A DNA stretch of 64,000 nt from Burkholderia sp. FERM BP-3421. Lineage in GTDB: Bacteria > Pseudomonadota > Gammaproteobacteria > Burkholderiales > Burkholderiaceae. Location of the stretch: assembly GCF_028657905.1 (NCBI RefSeq), contig NZ_CP117781.1:1116001-1180000 (forward strand), given 5' to 3'. The translations under genes and the position numbers were made by a program. A model generated the notes under the pieces. That model had not been told where the DNA came from. It saw only the letters and a list, made by a program, of their open reading frames with translations, and did no database searches. Shown here piece after piece: positions 1 to 8,539 of this stretch; within the stretch, counting starts at the first letter, position 1; each line of letters begins with the position of its first letter.

Positions 1-1
1 C

Positions 2-1057
2 GAGGCGCAGCGCCGGGCGCTCGACGCGATCGACTACGCAGGCTTCGACGTGCGGCGGCGCGCGGCGCGCGCGCAAGGCCGCCATCTGGGCATCGGTCTC
101 GCCAATGCGACGAAGGGCACGGGGCGCGGTCCGTTCGAATCCGCCAGCGTGAAGATTTCCGCCACCGGCCGCATCGTGATCGCCACGGGCGCGATGGCGA
201 TGGGCCAGGGCCTGCACACCACGCTCGCGCAGATCGTCGCGACCGAGCTGGGCGTCGAGGTCGACGCGATCGAGGTCATCTCGGGCAGCAGCGCCGCGAT
301 CTCGATGGGCCTCGGCGGCTTCGCGAGCCGCCAGACCATCACGGCCGGCACCTCGGTGCTGCTCGCCGCGCGCGATGTCGCCGACAAGCTGCGGCGGGTC
401 GGCGCGCGGCGGCTGAAGGTCGAGCCGGCCGACGTCCTGCTCGCCGACGGCCGGGTGTGTGTCGCGGCGGCGCCCGGGCAGGCGGTGACGTACGCCGAGA
501 TCGCGCGCCTGCTGAACGGCATCCCGGGCTACGACCTGCCGCCGGGCGTGGGGGCGGGGCTGGCGTCCACGCGTTTCTGGGAGCCGGATGCGATGGCGTA
601 CGCCAACGCTTCGCACGCCTGCGAAGTGGAGGTGGACATCGACACCGGCCACGTGAAGCTGCTGCGCTATGTCGCCGTGCAGGACAGCGGCACGCTCGTC
701 AACCCGCTGCTCGCGACGGGGCAGGTGCATGGCGGCATCGTGCACGGCATCGGCAACGCGCTGTTCGAGTTCATGCGCTACGACGACGAGGCCCAGCCCC
801 AGTCCGTGACCTTCGCGGACTACCTGCTGCCGACCTCGACCGACGTGCCCTGGCTCGAGGTGATCTTCATCGAGTCGCCGAGCCCGACCAATCCGCTCGG
901 CGCGAAGGGCGTCGGCGAGGCGGGGACGATTCCGGTGACCGCCTGCATCGCGTCGGCGATCGACGATGCGCTCGCGGCGTTCGGCGTGCAGGTCGTCGCG
1001 ACGCCCGTGAGCCCCGTGCATCTGGTCGACCAGATCGACGCGGCGCAGGCGTGCTGA
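2..1057 (+). CDS. Xanthine dehydrogenase-family molybdopterin-binding subunit, 3' part
   Basis: This is the C-terminal part of a large molybdenum hydroxylase subunit of the CoxL/XdhB type. The frame is open from the left edge, so the true start lies outside the window. Visible family features are a glycine-rich stretch around GQGLHTTLAQI that contributes to cofactor binding, and the motif GAKGVGEAGTIP near the end, whose glutamate is the catalytic base in xanthine and aldehyde oxidases. Such subunits hydroxylate aldehydes or N-heterocycles and work with FAD and 2Fe-2S subunits, which would lie upstream. The substrate cannot be told from this fragment. Confidence 0.9.
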   Translation, partial: EAQRRALDAIDYAGFDVRRRAARAQGRHLGIGLANATKGTGRGPFESASVKISATGRIVIATGAMAMGQGLHTTLAQIVATELGVEVDAIEVISGSSAAISMGLGGFASRQTITAGTSVLLAARDVADKLRRVGARRLKVEPADVLLADGRVCVAAAPGQAVTYAEIARLLNGIPGYDLPPGVGAGLASTRFWEPDAMAYANASHACEVEVDIDTGHVKLLRYVAVQDSGTLVNPLLATGQVHGGIVHGIGNALFEFMRYDDEAQPQSVTFADYLLPTSTDVPWLEVIFIESPSPTNPLGAKGVGEAGTIPVTACIASAIDDALAAFGVQVVATPVSPVHLVDQIDAAQAC

Positions 1058-1115
1058 TGCGCGCCTGCGCCGCGCGGGGGCGGCCGGCGGCCGGCTCAGC
1101 GCGGGGCGCGCCGGC

Positions 1116-1637
1116 TCACCACGGCAGCGTGCACGACGAGCGCGTGGAACTGCCGATCGCGGTCGCGGTGCACTGGCTGCCCATCGGATGCGTGAAGTAG
1201 GTGCGGGTCTCGCCGATCGGCACGAGCGGGTTGACGGGCGGCGGCATGTAGCGGCCGTCGCGGTGATCGGGGCGCGCGTAGCGCAGCCGGTTCTGGTGGA
1301 AGGCGGCGAGTTCCCGCTGCTGGATCTCGAACGCCGTGGTCGGCACGGCGTCCTGCGGCGTGGGCTCGGTCAGATGGCTGGCGATTTCGCGGCGGCGCTG
1401 TTCGGCCGGGCTCGGCGTCGTGAAATCGACGGCCGGGTTGGACGTGGTGTAGGACGCGGCGTCGAGCGGCGAGGCGAAACGCGGCGGCGGCGTCGCGTGC
1501 GCGGCCAGCGCGCCGTGCGCCTGGGTGTGTTCGACGTTGAACAGGTTGACGGCGACGGGGGCGGAGGCCGGCATGGCCTGGGCCGCGGCGGCGTGGAGCA
1601 GGGCGGCCGCGATAACGGCGCGCGTGATCGGATGCAT
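1116..1637 (-). CDS. Small exported protein of unknown function
   Basis: A 173-residue protein that I do not recognise. It starts with MHPITRAVIAAALLHAAAAQ, a plausible Sec signal peptide with an Ala-X-Ala type end near residue 20, so the product is probably periplasmic or secreted. The rest is rich in Pro, Thr and Ala with no evident domain. It is convergent with the hydroxylase gene before it. The AT-rich stretch just beyond its start (about 1750-1785) is the likely promoter region. Codon use fits a real gene and no competing frame is convincing. Confidence 0.6.
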   Translation of the reverse strand: MHPITRAVIAAALLHAAAAQAMPASAPVAVNLFNVEHTQAHGALAAHATPPPRFASPLDAASYTTSNPAVDFTTPSPAEQRRREIASHLTEPTPQDAVPTTAFEIQQRELAAFHQNRLRYARPDHRDGRYMPPPVNPLVPIGETRTYFTHPMGSQCTATAIGSSTRSSCTLPW

Positions 1638-2416
1638 GACGGGAGGCTCGCGCGTAAACAGAGGGGGCGGGAGCTTCGAGCCCGTGGCTGGCGGCGCGGA
1701 GGCGAACCGGCGGGATGCGGGGGCGTGGCTGAGGCTCGAAGACTGGCTCGTATTATTACATAAATATTACAAACTATTTTCGACCTCGACCGAGACGTGC
1801 GCTAAACAGGTCGCGCGCTCGCGCAACATCGGATCCGACGAAACCGGCGCGCTCGCGCGCGTGGTTGCACCCTGCGGCGCGCGTGCGTGGGCGGCGGCGC
1901 GTGGCGGAGGCGGCGCGCGCGATGGCGTGAAAGCGGGGCCGGAGGGGCGGCGATTCGTACGTGGCCCATTGCGACCGACGCGCCGCGCGCGGGCCGACCT
2001 GACGCCGATGAACGGGCCGGATCAAGGCGGGTGCAACCGTGGCTCAGACGTGTACGGAACTGCGTATTTTCCCTGATTGGTACGTCAATTGTGCGCAGGC
2101 GGGCGAGAAACGAACCTATAATTTCGGCTGCCTTGCCAACGGCTGTCGGAATATCCCTCCGGCGTGCGGTTCGGCAAGCGGGGCAGGCGATTCGCTTGCG
2201 CGATACAAGACGCATTACGTTGTCTTTCCGAACCAAGGTCACCGGTCCCAGTCCCGGGGGCTGACACTGCCGGGCCCCGCAAGCGCTGTTTCCATCTGCA
2301 GGTCCGTCTTTCCGTCTCGGGCGTGCTCCAGTTTCGTCCTCCACGGGTGTTGTTCGATTGCGCAAGTCATGCTGATGTCGTTGCCCGTATGACTAAACAT
2401 AATCGAGGAGCTCCTG
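1638..2416. other. Gene-free interval with long leader region
   Basis: About 780 bases lie between the exported-protein gene (leftward) and livK (rightward). An AT-rich patch at 1750-1785 probably serves the leftward gene. The right half holds a perfect TATAAT and structured leader sequence, listed separately. Short frames here overlap one another and lack convincing protein character. Confidence 0.6.
2117..2186 (+). promoter_or_regulatory. TATAAT promoter element followed by a stem-forming leader
   Basis: A perfect -10 hexamer TATAAT sits at 2117-2122; no good -35 was found at standard spacing. Just downstream, CTGCC-TTGCC (2128-2137) can pair with GGCAA (2173-2177) and GGCAG (2182-2186), giving a ten-pair stem with one bulge. 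If transcription starts near 2129, livK would have a leader of nearly 290 bases. A separate small RNA is the other possibility. Confidence 0.4.
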
Positions 2417-3529
2417 ATGATGCTGTCCCGTCTTTCGTCCATCTCCCTCGCCGCCGCGCTGCTGGTCGCCGGCGCCGCGCACGCTGACACCGTGAAGATC
2501 GCCTTTGCCGGCCCGATGAGCGGCTCGGTCGCCCAGTACGGCGACATGGTCAAGGCCGGCGTGCTGACGGCGGTCGAGCAGATCAACGCCGCCGGCGGCG
2601 CGGGCGGCAACAAGCTCGAAGTGGTGATGATGGACGACGCCTGCGAGCCGAAGCAGGCCGTCGCCGTCGCCAACAAGATCGTGAGCCAGAAGATCAAGTA
2701 CGTGATCGGCCACGTGTGCTCGGGCTCGACGATCCCCGCGTCCGACATCTACGAGAACGAAGGCATCGTGATGGTCACGCCGTCGGCCACCGCGCCGCAG
2801 CTGACCGAGAACAAGAAGCGCAAGTTCATCTTCCGCACGATCGGCCGCGACGACCAGCAGGGGCCGGCCGCCGCGCAGTACATCATCACCAGGGTCAAGC
2901 CGAAGAAGGTCGCGGTGCTGCACGACAAGCAGTCGTACGGCCAGGGCATCGCGACGTCGGTGAAGAAGGACCTCGAAGCGGCGAAGATCCCGGTCGTGCT
3001 GTTCGAAGGCATCAACGCGGGCGATTCCGACTACTCGGCGACCATCACCAAGCTCAAGTCGCAAGGCGTCGACTTCGTGTACTTCGGCGGCTACCACCCG
3101 GAAATGGGCCTGCTGCTGCGCCAGGCGCGCGAGCAGGGCGTGAAGGCCGTGTTCATGGGACCGGAAGGCGTCGGCAACAAGGACGTGACGGCGATCGCCG
3201 GCCCGGCGTCGGAAGGCATGCTCGTCACGCTGCCCGCCGACTTCACGGCCGACCCGGCCAACGCGGCGCTCGTGAAGGCGTTCGCGGACAAGAAGCGCGA
3301 CCCGAACGGCCCGTTCCAGATGCCGGCGTACTCGGCCGTCAAGATCATCGCCGACTCGATCACGGGCGCGAAGAGCACCGATCCGACCAAGGTGGCCGCG
3401 TACATGCACCAGCACAGCTTCGACACGCCGATCGGCAAGGTGGCCTACGATCCCCAGGGCGACCTGAAGGCGTTCAAGTTCGTGGTCTATACGTGGCACA
3501 AGGACGCCACCAAGACGGCCGCTAACTAA
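2417..3529 (+). CDS. livK: Branched-chain amino acid ABC transporter, periplasmic binding protein
   Basis: A 370-residue periplasmic binding protein of the LivJ/LivK family (type I fold), which captures Leu/Ile/Val or related amino acids and hands them to the LivHM channel. Residues 1-24 form a signal peptide ending AGAAHA, and the mature part opens with DTVKIAFAGPMSGSVAQYGD, typical of the family. A strong GAGGAG ribosome site lies about ten bases upstream; ATG at 2417 or the adjacent ATG at 2420 could be used. It leads the operon, and a strong hairpin separates it from livH, consistent with the usual excess of binding protein over membrane parts. The exact ligand is not fixed by sequence. 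Confidence 0.93.
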   Translation: MMLSRLSSISLAAALLVAGAAHADTVKIAFAGPMSGSVAQYGDMVKAGVLTAVEQINAAGGAGGNKLEVVMMDDACEPKQAVAVANKIVSQKIKYVIGHVCSGSTIPASDIYENEGIVMVTPSATAPQLTENKKRKFIFRTIGRDDQQGPAAAQYIITRVKPKKVAVLHDKQSYGQGIATSVKKDLEAAKIPVVLFEGINAGDSDYSATITKLKSQGVDFVYFGGYHPEMGLLLRQAREQGVKAVFMGPEGVGNKDVTAIAGPASEGMLVTLPADFTADPANAALVKAFADKKRDPNGPFQMPAYSAVKIIADSITGAKSTDPTKVAAYMHQHSFDTPIGKVAYDPQGDLKAFKFVVYTWHKDATKTAAN

Positions 3530-3550
3530 ACCGGCGTTCCCCCCGCCCAT

Positions 3551-3583
3551 CGCGCGCCCCGCCGGATTCGCGCGGGGCGCGCG
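3551..3583 (+). terminator. Strong intercistronic hairpin between livK and livH
   Basis: GCGCGCCCCGC (3552-3562) is perfectly complementary to GCGGGGCGCGC (3572-3582) with a nine-base loop, extendable by one pair. There is no T-tract, so it is more likely a partial terminator or an RNA-stabilising element for the livK message than a full stop. Confidence 0.6.
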
Positions 3584-3681
3584 CGCATGGGCGCGCCGCA
3601 TGATCGGCGCGCCGGCCGGGCGGGGTATCGAGATCGCGCGCCGTCCGCCCTTGCGGCGCGGCGCGAACGGGGGTTTCCCGC

Positions 3682-4608
3682 ATGACAGACTTCTTTCCGC
3701 AATTCGCCCAGCAGCTGGTCAACGGCCTGACGCTGGGTGCGATCTATGCGCTGATCGCCATCGGCTACTCGATGGTCTATGGGATCATCGGCATGATCAA
3801 TTTCGCCCACGGCGAGATCTACATGATCGGCGCGTACGTGGGCCTCGTCACGCTGACCGCGATCGGCGTGTCGGCCGGCTATCCGCTGCCGCTCGTGCTC
3901 GGCGCGGCGCTCATCGTGTCGGTGCTCGTGACCGGGCTGTACGGGTTCGCGATCGAACGCGTCGCGTACCGGCCGCTGCGCGGCGGGCCGCGGCTCGTGC
4001 CGCTGATCTCCGCGATCGGCATGTCGATCTTCCTGCAGAACTACGTGCAGATCGGCCAGGGCGCGCGCGACGTGTCGGTGCCGGTGCTGATCTCGGGCGC
4101 GTTCGACATCCATCTCGGCGGCGACTTCGACGTCACCGTGCCGTATTCGCGCCTCCTGATCGTCTGCGTGACGATCGTGCTGATGATCGCGCTCACGCTG
4201 TTCATCGCGCATTCGCGCATGGGCCGCGCGTGCCGCGCATGTGCCGAGGACATGCGGATGGCCAACCTGCTCGGCATCGACACCAACCGCGTGATCTCGT
4301 TCACCTTCGTGCTCGGCGCGATGCTCGCGGCGGTCGGCGGCGTGCTGATCGGCCTCACGATCGGCAAGCTCAATCCATACATCGGCTTCGTCGCGGGGAT
4401 CAAGGCGTTCACCGCGGCCGTGCTGGGCGGCATCGGCAGCATCCCCGGCGCGATGCTGGGCGGCGTGCTGCTCGGCCTGGCCGAAACCTTCGCATCCGGC
4501 TACATGCCCGCCGAATACAAGGACGTGGTGGCCTTCGGCCTCCTCGTGCTGATTCTCCTGTTCCGCCCGACCGGCCTGCTCGGCAAGTCGGACATCGAAA
4601 AGGTCTGA
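3682..4608 (+). CDS. livH: Branched-chain amino acid ABC transporter permease LivH
   Basis: A 308-residue inner-membrane permease that forms half of the channel for LivK-bound substrate. It begins with the family-typical stretch QLVNGLTLGAIYALIAIGYS, followed by MVYGIIGMINFAHGEIYMIG, both hallmarks of LivH. About eight hydrophobic segments are visible, and it ends in the common FRPTGLLGKSDIEKV tail. The ATG at 3682 was chosen because homology begins there; an overlapping longer frame through this region is a shadow. livM starts nine bases after its stop, so the two are co-translated. Confidence 0.93.
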   Translation: MTDFFPQFAQQLVNGLTLGAIYALIAIGYSMVYGIIGMINFAHGEIYMIGAYVGLVTLTAIGVSAGYPLPLVLGAALIVSVLVTGLYGFAIERVAYRPLRGGPRLVPLISAIGMSIFLQNYVQIGQGARDVSVPVLISGAFDIHLGGDFDVTVPYSRLLIVCVTIVLMIALTLFIAHSRMGRACRACAEDMRMANLLGIDTNRVISFTFVLGAMLAAVGGVLIGLTIGKLNPYIGFVAGIKAFTAAVLGGIGSIPGAMLGGVLLGLAETFASGYMPAEYKDVVAFGLLVLILLFRPTGLLGKSDIEKV

Positions 4609-4617
4609 GGGACGCAG

Positions 4618-5892
4618 ATGAATCAATCCATCACTACGCCGCGCGGCGCGTCGCCCGCGCTCGGCGCGGGCCAGTCGCTCAAGAACGCGGTGACGGCCGC
4701 TGTGCTCACGGCGCTCCTCACGATTCCCGTGCTGGGCCTGCAGCTGAAGCTCGACGGCTACCAGGTGGTGCTCGAAGCGCACTGGCGGCCGGTCTGGATC
4801 GCGGTCGCCGCGGTCTTCCTGTTCCAGCTGTTCAAGCCGGCCCTCGCGCGCGCGAAGGCGAGCCTGCCGCTGCCCAAGGTCGCGCCGCTCGGCGCGCAGC
4901 ATCAGCGCGCGATCATCTGGGCGCTGGTCGCGGTCGGCTTCGTGTGGCCGTTCTTCGGCTCGCGCGGTGCGGTCGACGTCGCGACGCTCGCGCTGATCTA
5001 CGTGATCCTCGGGCTCGGCCTGAACATCGTGGTCGGCTACGCGGGCCTGCTCGATCTCGGCTATGTCGGGTTCTACGCGGTCGGCGGCTATACCTACGCG
5101 ATGCTGAACCAGTACTTCGGGCTCACGTTCTGGGAGTGCCTGCCGCTCGCCGCGCTCGCGGCGGCGCTGTTCGGCTTCCTGCTCGGCTTCCCGGTGCTGC
5201 GGCTGCGCGGCGACTATCTCGCGATCGTCACGCTCGGCTTCGGCGAGATCATCCGCCTGCTCGCGAACAACCTGACCAGCCTGACGGGCGGCCCGGACGG
5301 CATCTCGGGGATCCCGAAGCCCACCGTGTTCGGCTTCGAGATGGCGCGCAGCGCGAGCGTCGAGGGCGCGAAGACCTTCCACGAGCTGCTCGGCCTCGAA
5401 TACAGCGGCGAGCACATGGTGATCTTCCTGTACCTGCTGGCGCTCGTGCTGGTGTGCTTCACGCTGTTCGTCACGAGCCGGCTGATCCGCATGCCGATGG
5501 GCCGGGCCTGGGAAGCGCTGCGCGACGACGAGATCGCGTGCCGTTCGCTCGGCCTGAACCCGACCCGCATCAAGCTGTCGGCGTTCACGCTCGGCGCGTC
5601 GTTCGCCGGTCTCGGCGGCGCGTTCTTCGCGGCGCGCCAGGGGCTCGTCAATCCGGAGTCGTTCACCTTCATCGAATCGGCGCTGATCCTCGCGATCGTG
5701 GTGCTGGGCGGCATGGGCTCGCAGCTCGGCGTGATCCTCGCGGCGATCCTGCTGACCGTGCTGCCCGAAGTCGCGCGCGGCTTCGCCGAGTACCGGATGC
5801 TGATCTTCGGTCTCGTGATGGTGTTGATGATGATCTGGCGTCCGCAGGGCCTGCTGCCCGCGAGCCGTCCCCACGTGGAGCTGCCGCAATGA
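4618..5892 (+). CDS. livM: Branched-chain amino acid ABC transporter permease LivM
   Basis: A 424-residue partner permease of LivH. The N-terminal 120 residues carry three hydrophobic segments typical of long proteobacterial LivM proteins. The conserved core contains ILGLGLNIVVGYAGLLDLGY and LRGDYLAIVTLGFGEIIRLL, a characteristic LivM signature. It ends IWRPQGLLPASRPHVELPQ. Its stop overlaps the livG start (ATGA), indicating translational coupling. Function: the second half of the amino-acid channel in the inner membrane. Confidence 0.93.
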   Translation: MNQSITTPRGASPALGAGQSLKNAVTAAVLTALLTIPVLGLQLKLDGYQVVLEAHWRPVWIAVAAVFLFQLFKPALARAKASLPLPKVAPLGAQHQRAIIWALVAVGFVWPFFGSRGAVDVATLALIYVILGLGLNIVVGYAGLLDLGYVGFYAVGGYTYAMLNQYFGLTFWECLPLAALAAALFGFLLGFPVLRLRGDYLAIVTLGFGEIIRLLANNLTSLTGGPDGISGIPKPTVFGFEMARSASVEGAKTFHELLGLEYSGEHMVIFLYLLALVLVCFTLFVTSRLIRMPMGRAWEALRDDEIACRSLGLNPTRIKLSAFTLGASFAGLGGAFFAARQGLVNPESFTFIESALILAIVVLGGMGSQLGVILAAILLTVLPEVARGFAEYRMLIFGLVMVLMMIWRPQGLLPASRPHVELPQ

Positions 5893-6662
5893 CCGCGCAA
5901 TCCGACATGTTGAAGGTGACCGGGTTGCAGATGCGCTTCGGCGGGCTGCTCGCGGTCGACGGCATCGATTTCGACGTGCGTCGCGACGAGGTGTTCGCGA
6001 TCATCGGCCCGAACGGTGCGGGCAAGACCACGGTGTTCAATTGCGTCGGCGGCTTCTACCGGCCGACGGCGGGCGACATCGTGCTCGACGGCCAGCCGAT
6101 CGCGGGCCTGTCGAGCCACCAGATCGCGCGCAGGGGGCTCGTGCGCACGTTCCAGAACATCCGCTTGTTCCGCTCGCTGACGGTGGTCGAGAACCTGCTC
6201 GTCGCGCAGCACCGCCAGGTGAAGTCGGGGCTGCTGCACGGGCTGTTCGCGACGCCCGCCTACCGGCGCGCGGAGCGCGAGGCGCTCGAACGCGCGGCGC
6301 TGTGGCTCGAACGCATGAACCTGACGGCGGTGGCGAACCGTCCGGCGGGCACGCTCTCGTACGGCCATCAGCGGCGGCTCGAAATCGCCCGCTGCATGAT
6401 CACCGAGCCGCGCCTGCTGCTGCTCGACGAGCCGGCGGCCGGCCTGAACCCGCAGGAGAAGGTCGAGCTGCAGCACCTGATCGACCGGCTGCGCCGCGAG
6501 TTCGGCGTGGCGGTGCTGCTGATCGAGCATGACATGAGCCTCGTGATGGGGGTGTCGGACCGCATCCTCGTGATGGAGCACGGCCGGCCGATCGTGATCG
6601 GCGCACCCGAGGCGGTGCGCAACGATCCGCGCGTGATCAAGGCCTATCTGGGGGAGGAGTGA
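5889..6662 (+). CDS. livG: Branched-chain amino acid ABC transporter ATPase LivG
   Basis: A 257-residue ATPase that energises the LivHM channel. Walker A is GPNGAGKTT near residue 40, the ABC signature is LSYGHQRRLEIARC, and Walker B is LLLLDEPAAGL, followed by the switch histidine in LLIEHDMSLVM. The MFGG-type beginning (LQMRFGGLLAVDGIDFDV) is normal for LivG. The start at 5889 overlaps livM by four bases. A longer in-frame extension reaching back to about 3600 is only the open shadow frame under livH and livM. Confidence 0.94.
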   Translation: MTAQSDMLKVTGLQMRFGGLLAVDGIDFDVRRDEVFAIIGPNGAGKTTVFNCVGGFYRPTAGDIVLDGQPIAGLSSHQIARRGLVRTFQNIRLFRSLTVVENLLVAQHRQVKSGLLHGLFATPAYRRAEREALERAALWLERMNLTAVANRPAGTLSYGHQRRLEIARCMITEPRLLLLDEPAAGLNPQEKVELQHLIDRLRREFGVAVLLIEHDMSLVMGVSDRILVMEHGRPIVIGAPEAVRNDPRVIKAYLGEE

Positions 6663-7363
6663 TGCTGAAGCTGGAACAGGTCCACACGCATTACGGCGCG
6701 ATCGAGGCGCTGTCGGGCGTGTCGATCGAAGTGAACAAGGGCGAGATCGTCACGCTGATCGGCAGCAACGGCGCGGGCAAGACGACGCTGATGATGACCG
6801 TGTGCGGCACGCCGCGCGCGTCGCGCGGCCGCGTGCTGTTCGAGGGGCAGGACATCACCGGCATGCCGACCCACGAGATCATGCGCCGCGGGCTCGCGAT
6901 CTCGCCGGAAGGGCGGCGCGTGTTCCCGAGCCTGACCGTGCTCGAGAACCTCAAGATGGGCGCGTTCTTTTCGAGCCGCGACGAGATCGAGGCAGGGATC
7001 GAGCACGTGTACCGGCTGTTTTCGCGCCTGAAGGAGCGCTCCGCGCAGCGCGCGGGCACGATGTCGGGCGGCGAGCAGCAGATGCTCGCGATCGGCCGCG
7101 CGCTGATGAGCCGGCCGCGCCTCCTGCTGCTCGACGAACCGACGCTCGGCCTCGCGCCGCTCGTGATCGCGCAGATCTTCGACATCATCCGCACGATCCG
7201 CGACGAAGGCGTGACGGTGTTCCTCGTCGAGCAGAACGCCAACAAGGCGCTGCACGTGGCCGATCGCGGCTACGTGCTGGAGACCGGCCGGGTGGTGCTC
7301 GCCGATACCGGCGCGAACCTGCTCGCGAACGACCGCATCAAGAGCGCGTATCTCGGCGGCTGA
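6662..7363 (+). CDS. livF: Branched-chain amino acid ABC transporter ATPase LivF
   Basis: A 233-residue second ATPase of the importer. Walker A is GSNGAGKTTL, the signature is MSGGEQQMLAIGRALM, and Walker B is LLLLDEPTLGLAP. The hallmark LivF stretch SPEGRRVFPSLTVLENL is present. Two starts are possible, GTG at 6659 or ATG at 6662; the purine-rich GGGGGAGGAG ends at 6659, so the ATG has at least some spacing and is preferred. The ATG shares its A with the livG stop. The operon ends here and faces the PhaC-like gene. Confidence 0.93.
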   Translation: MLKLEQVHTHYGAIEALSGVSIEVNKGEIVTLIGSNGAGKTTLMMTVCGTPRASRGRVLFEGQDITGMPTHEIMRRGLAISPEGRRVFPSLTVLENLKMGAFFSSRDEIEAGIEHVYRLFSRLKERSAQRAGTMSGGEQQMLAIGRALMSRPRLLLLDEPTLGLAPLVIAQIFDIIRTIRDEGVTVFLVEQNANKALHVADRGYVLETGRVVLADTGANLLANDRIKSAYLGG

Positions 7364-7369
7364 CGCCGG

Positions 7370-7391
7370 GCGGGCGGCTCCGGCCGCCCGC
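7370..7391. terminator. Candidate bidirectional terminator hairpin
   Basis: An eight-pair GC stem (7370-7377 with 7384-7391) and a six-base loop lie between the convergent livF and PhaC-like genes. There is no T-tract on either strand, so this is a hairpin-only or Rho-assisted terminator candidate. Confidence 0.45.
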
Positions 7392-7408
7392 TTCCCGCTT
7401 CCCGCCGC

Positions 7409-8533
7409 TTACTTGCGCGCGGCGAGCCACGCCGCGATCTCCGGCCACGCGTCGCGCAGCGTGTGTGATCCCATGAACAGTCCGATGTGCCCGCCCGGCA
7501 CGGTGCGGCTCGTCACCTGGCCGACCGGCGTGCCGACGTGCTTGCGCGCGTCGAGCACCTGCTCGGGCGTGGTGATGTCGTCCGATTCGCCGGCCAGCAG
7601 ATAGACGGGGCAGGTGATGCGGCGCAGATCGAGCGTCTGGCCCAGTGCGACGAATTCGCCCTTCGCGAGCCGGTTTTCCTTGAACAGCTGCACGATCGCC
7701 TGCAGATACCAGCGGCCGGGCAGGTCGATCGGCTGCTCGTACCAGCTCGCGAACGCCTCTTCCTTGCGCAGGTAGGCCGGATCGTCGAGGTGTTCGTAGA
7801 GATCGATGTGCTCGCGCAGGTAGTGCATCTCCGGATGCATGTTCTTCCAGCCGCGCAGCATGAAGCGGCCGCGCATCAGCCCGCCGCCCAGCTTCACCAG
7901 CTCCTCGTAGAACGAGGTCGGGTAGCTGTGCGCCATCCGCTTGATCGGGCCGTCGCCCGCGTCGGTGTCGATCGGCGAACCGGCCAGCACGAGGCTCGCG
8001 ACCTTGTGCGGAAAGCGCGCCGCGTACATCGCGACCAGCCAGCCGCCCTGGCACAGGCCGACCAGGTTCACGCGGCCGCCGACCTCGTCGACGCACACGT
8101 TCAGCTCCGCGAGGTACTGGTCGATTTCGAGATCCTTCATGTCCTCCGTCGCCGAGCGCCAGTCGGTCATGAAGAGGCGCGTCACGCCGTGGCTGCGCAG
8201 CGTTTCCATCAGGCTCTGGCCCGGCTGGTAGTCGGCGATCATCGAACTGTGGCCCGCATAGGGCGGATCGACGATGGTCGGTATGCCGTCCGCGGGCGCG
8301 ACGGAGTAGTCGCGGAACACCATCGTGCGCAGTTCGAGCAGCGGCCGGTTCTCCGAGGCGAGCGTCGGGTGCAGCTCGAAATGGAGCTTCTCTTCCTCGG
8401 CGAGAAACTGCAGGTTGCGCGCCGACAGATCGGCGCCCGCCTTGAACATCGCGGCGGCGGCGGCCATCGGCCAGAACAGCGGCAGGGCGGGGGTGAAGGG
8501 CGTAGCGGTCGGGAGCGCTTCCGTGGTCGACAT
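7409..8533 (-). CDS. PHA synthase/depolymerase-like alpha/beta hydrolase
   Basis: A 374-residue alpha/beta-hydrolase of the PhaC-like superfamily (COG3243 type). The nucleophile elbow is GLCQGG with Cys161, as in poly(3-hydroxyalkanoate) synthases, rather than the usual serine. An acidic residue in LLAGESDDITTPEQ and a histidine in VPGGHIGLFMGS complete a Cys-Asp-His triad. It is much shorter than true PhaC (about 560-600 residues), so it may handle 3-hydroxyacyl-CoA or short polymer rather than make bulk PHB. It is the last gene of the pta-ackA operon, starting six bases after the ackA stop, which suggests a role in overflow or low-oxygen carbon handling. Confidence 0.75.
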   Translation of the reverse strand: MSTTEALPTATPFTPALPLFWPMAAAAAMFKAGADLSARNLQFLAEEEKLHFELHPTLASENRPLLELRTMVFRDYSVAPADGIPTIVDPPYAGHSSMIADYQPGQSLMETLRSHGVTRLFMTDWRSATEDMKDLEIDQYLAELNVCVDEVGGRVNLVGLCQGGWLVAMYAARFPHKVASLVLAGSPIDTDAGDGPIKRMAHSYPTSFYEELVKLGGGLMRGRFMLRGWKNMHPEMHYLREHIDLYEHLDDPAYLRKEEAFASWYEQPIDLPGRWYLQAIVQLFKENRLAKGEFVALGQTLDLRRITCPVYLLAGESDDITTPEQVLDARKHVGTPVGQVTSRTVPGGHIGLFMGSHTLRDAWPEIAAWLAARK

Positions 8534-8539
8534 GGCGGG

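Noticed and set aside
1188..1763. 191-codon plus frame antisense to the exported-protein gene
   Set aside because: Arg/Gly-rich shadow; the minus-strand product has a signal peptide and better composition.
3526..5889. 787-codon minus-strand frame antisense to livHM
   Set aside because: It is a shadow of G/C-biased third positions; sequence is His/Arg/Glu-rich without domains, while the plus strand has clear LivH and LivM.
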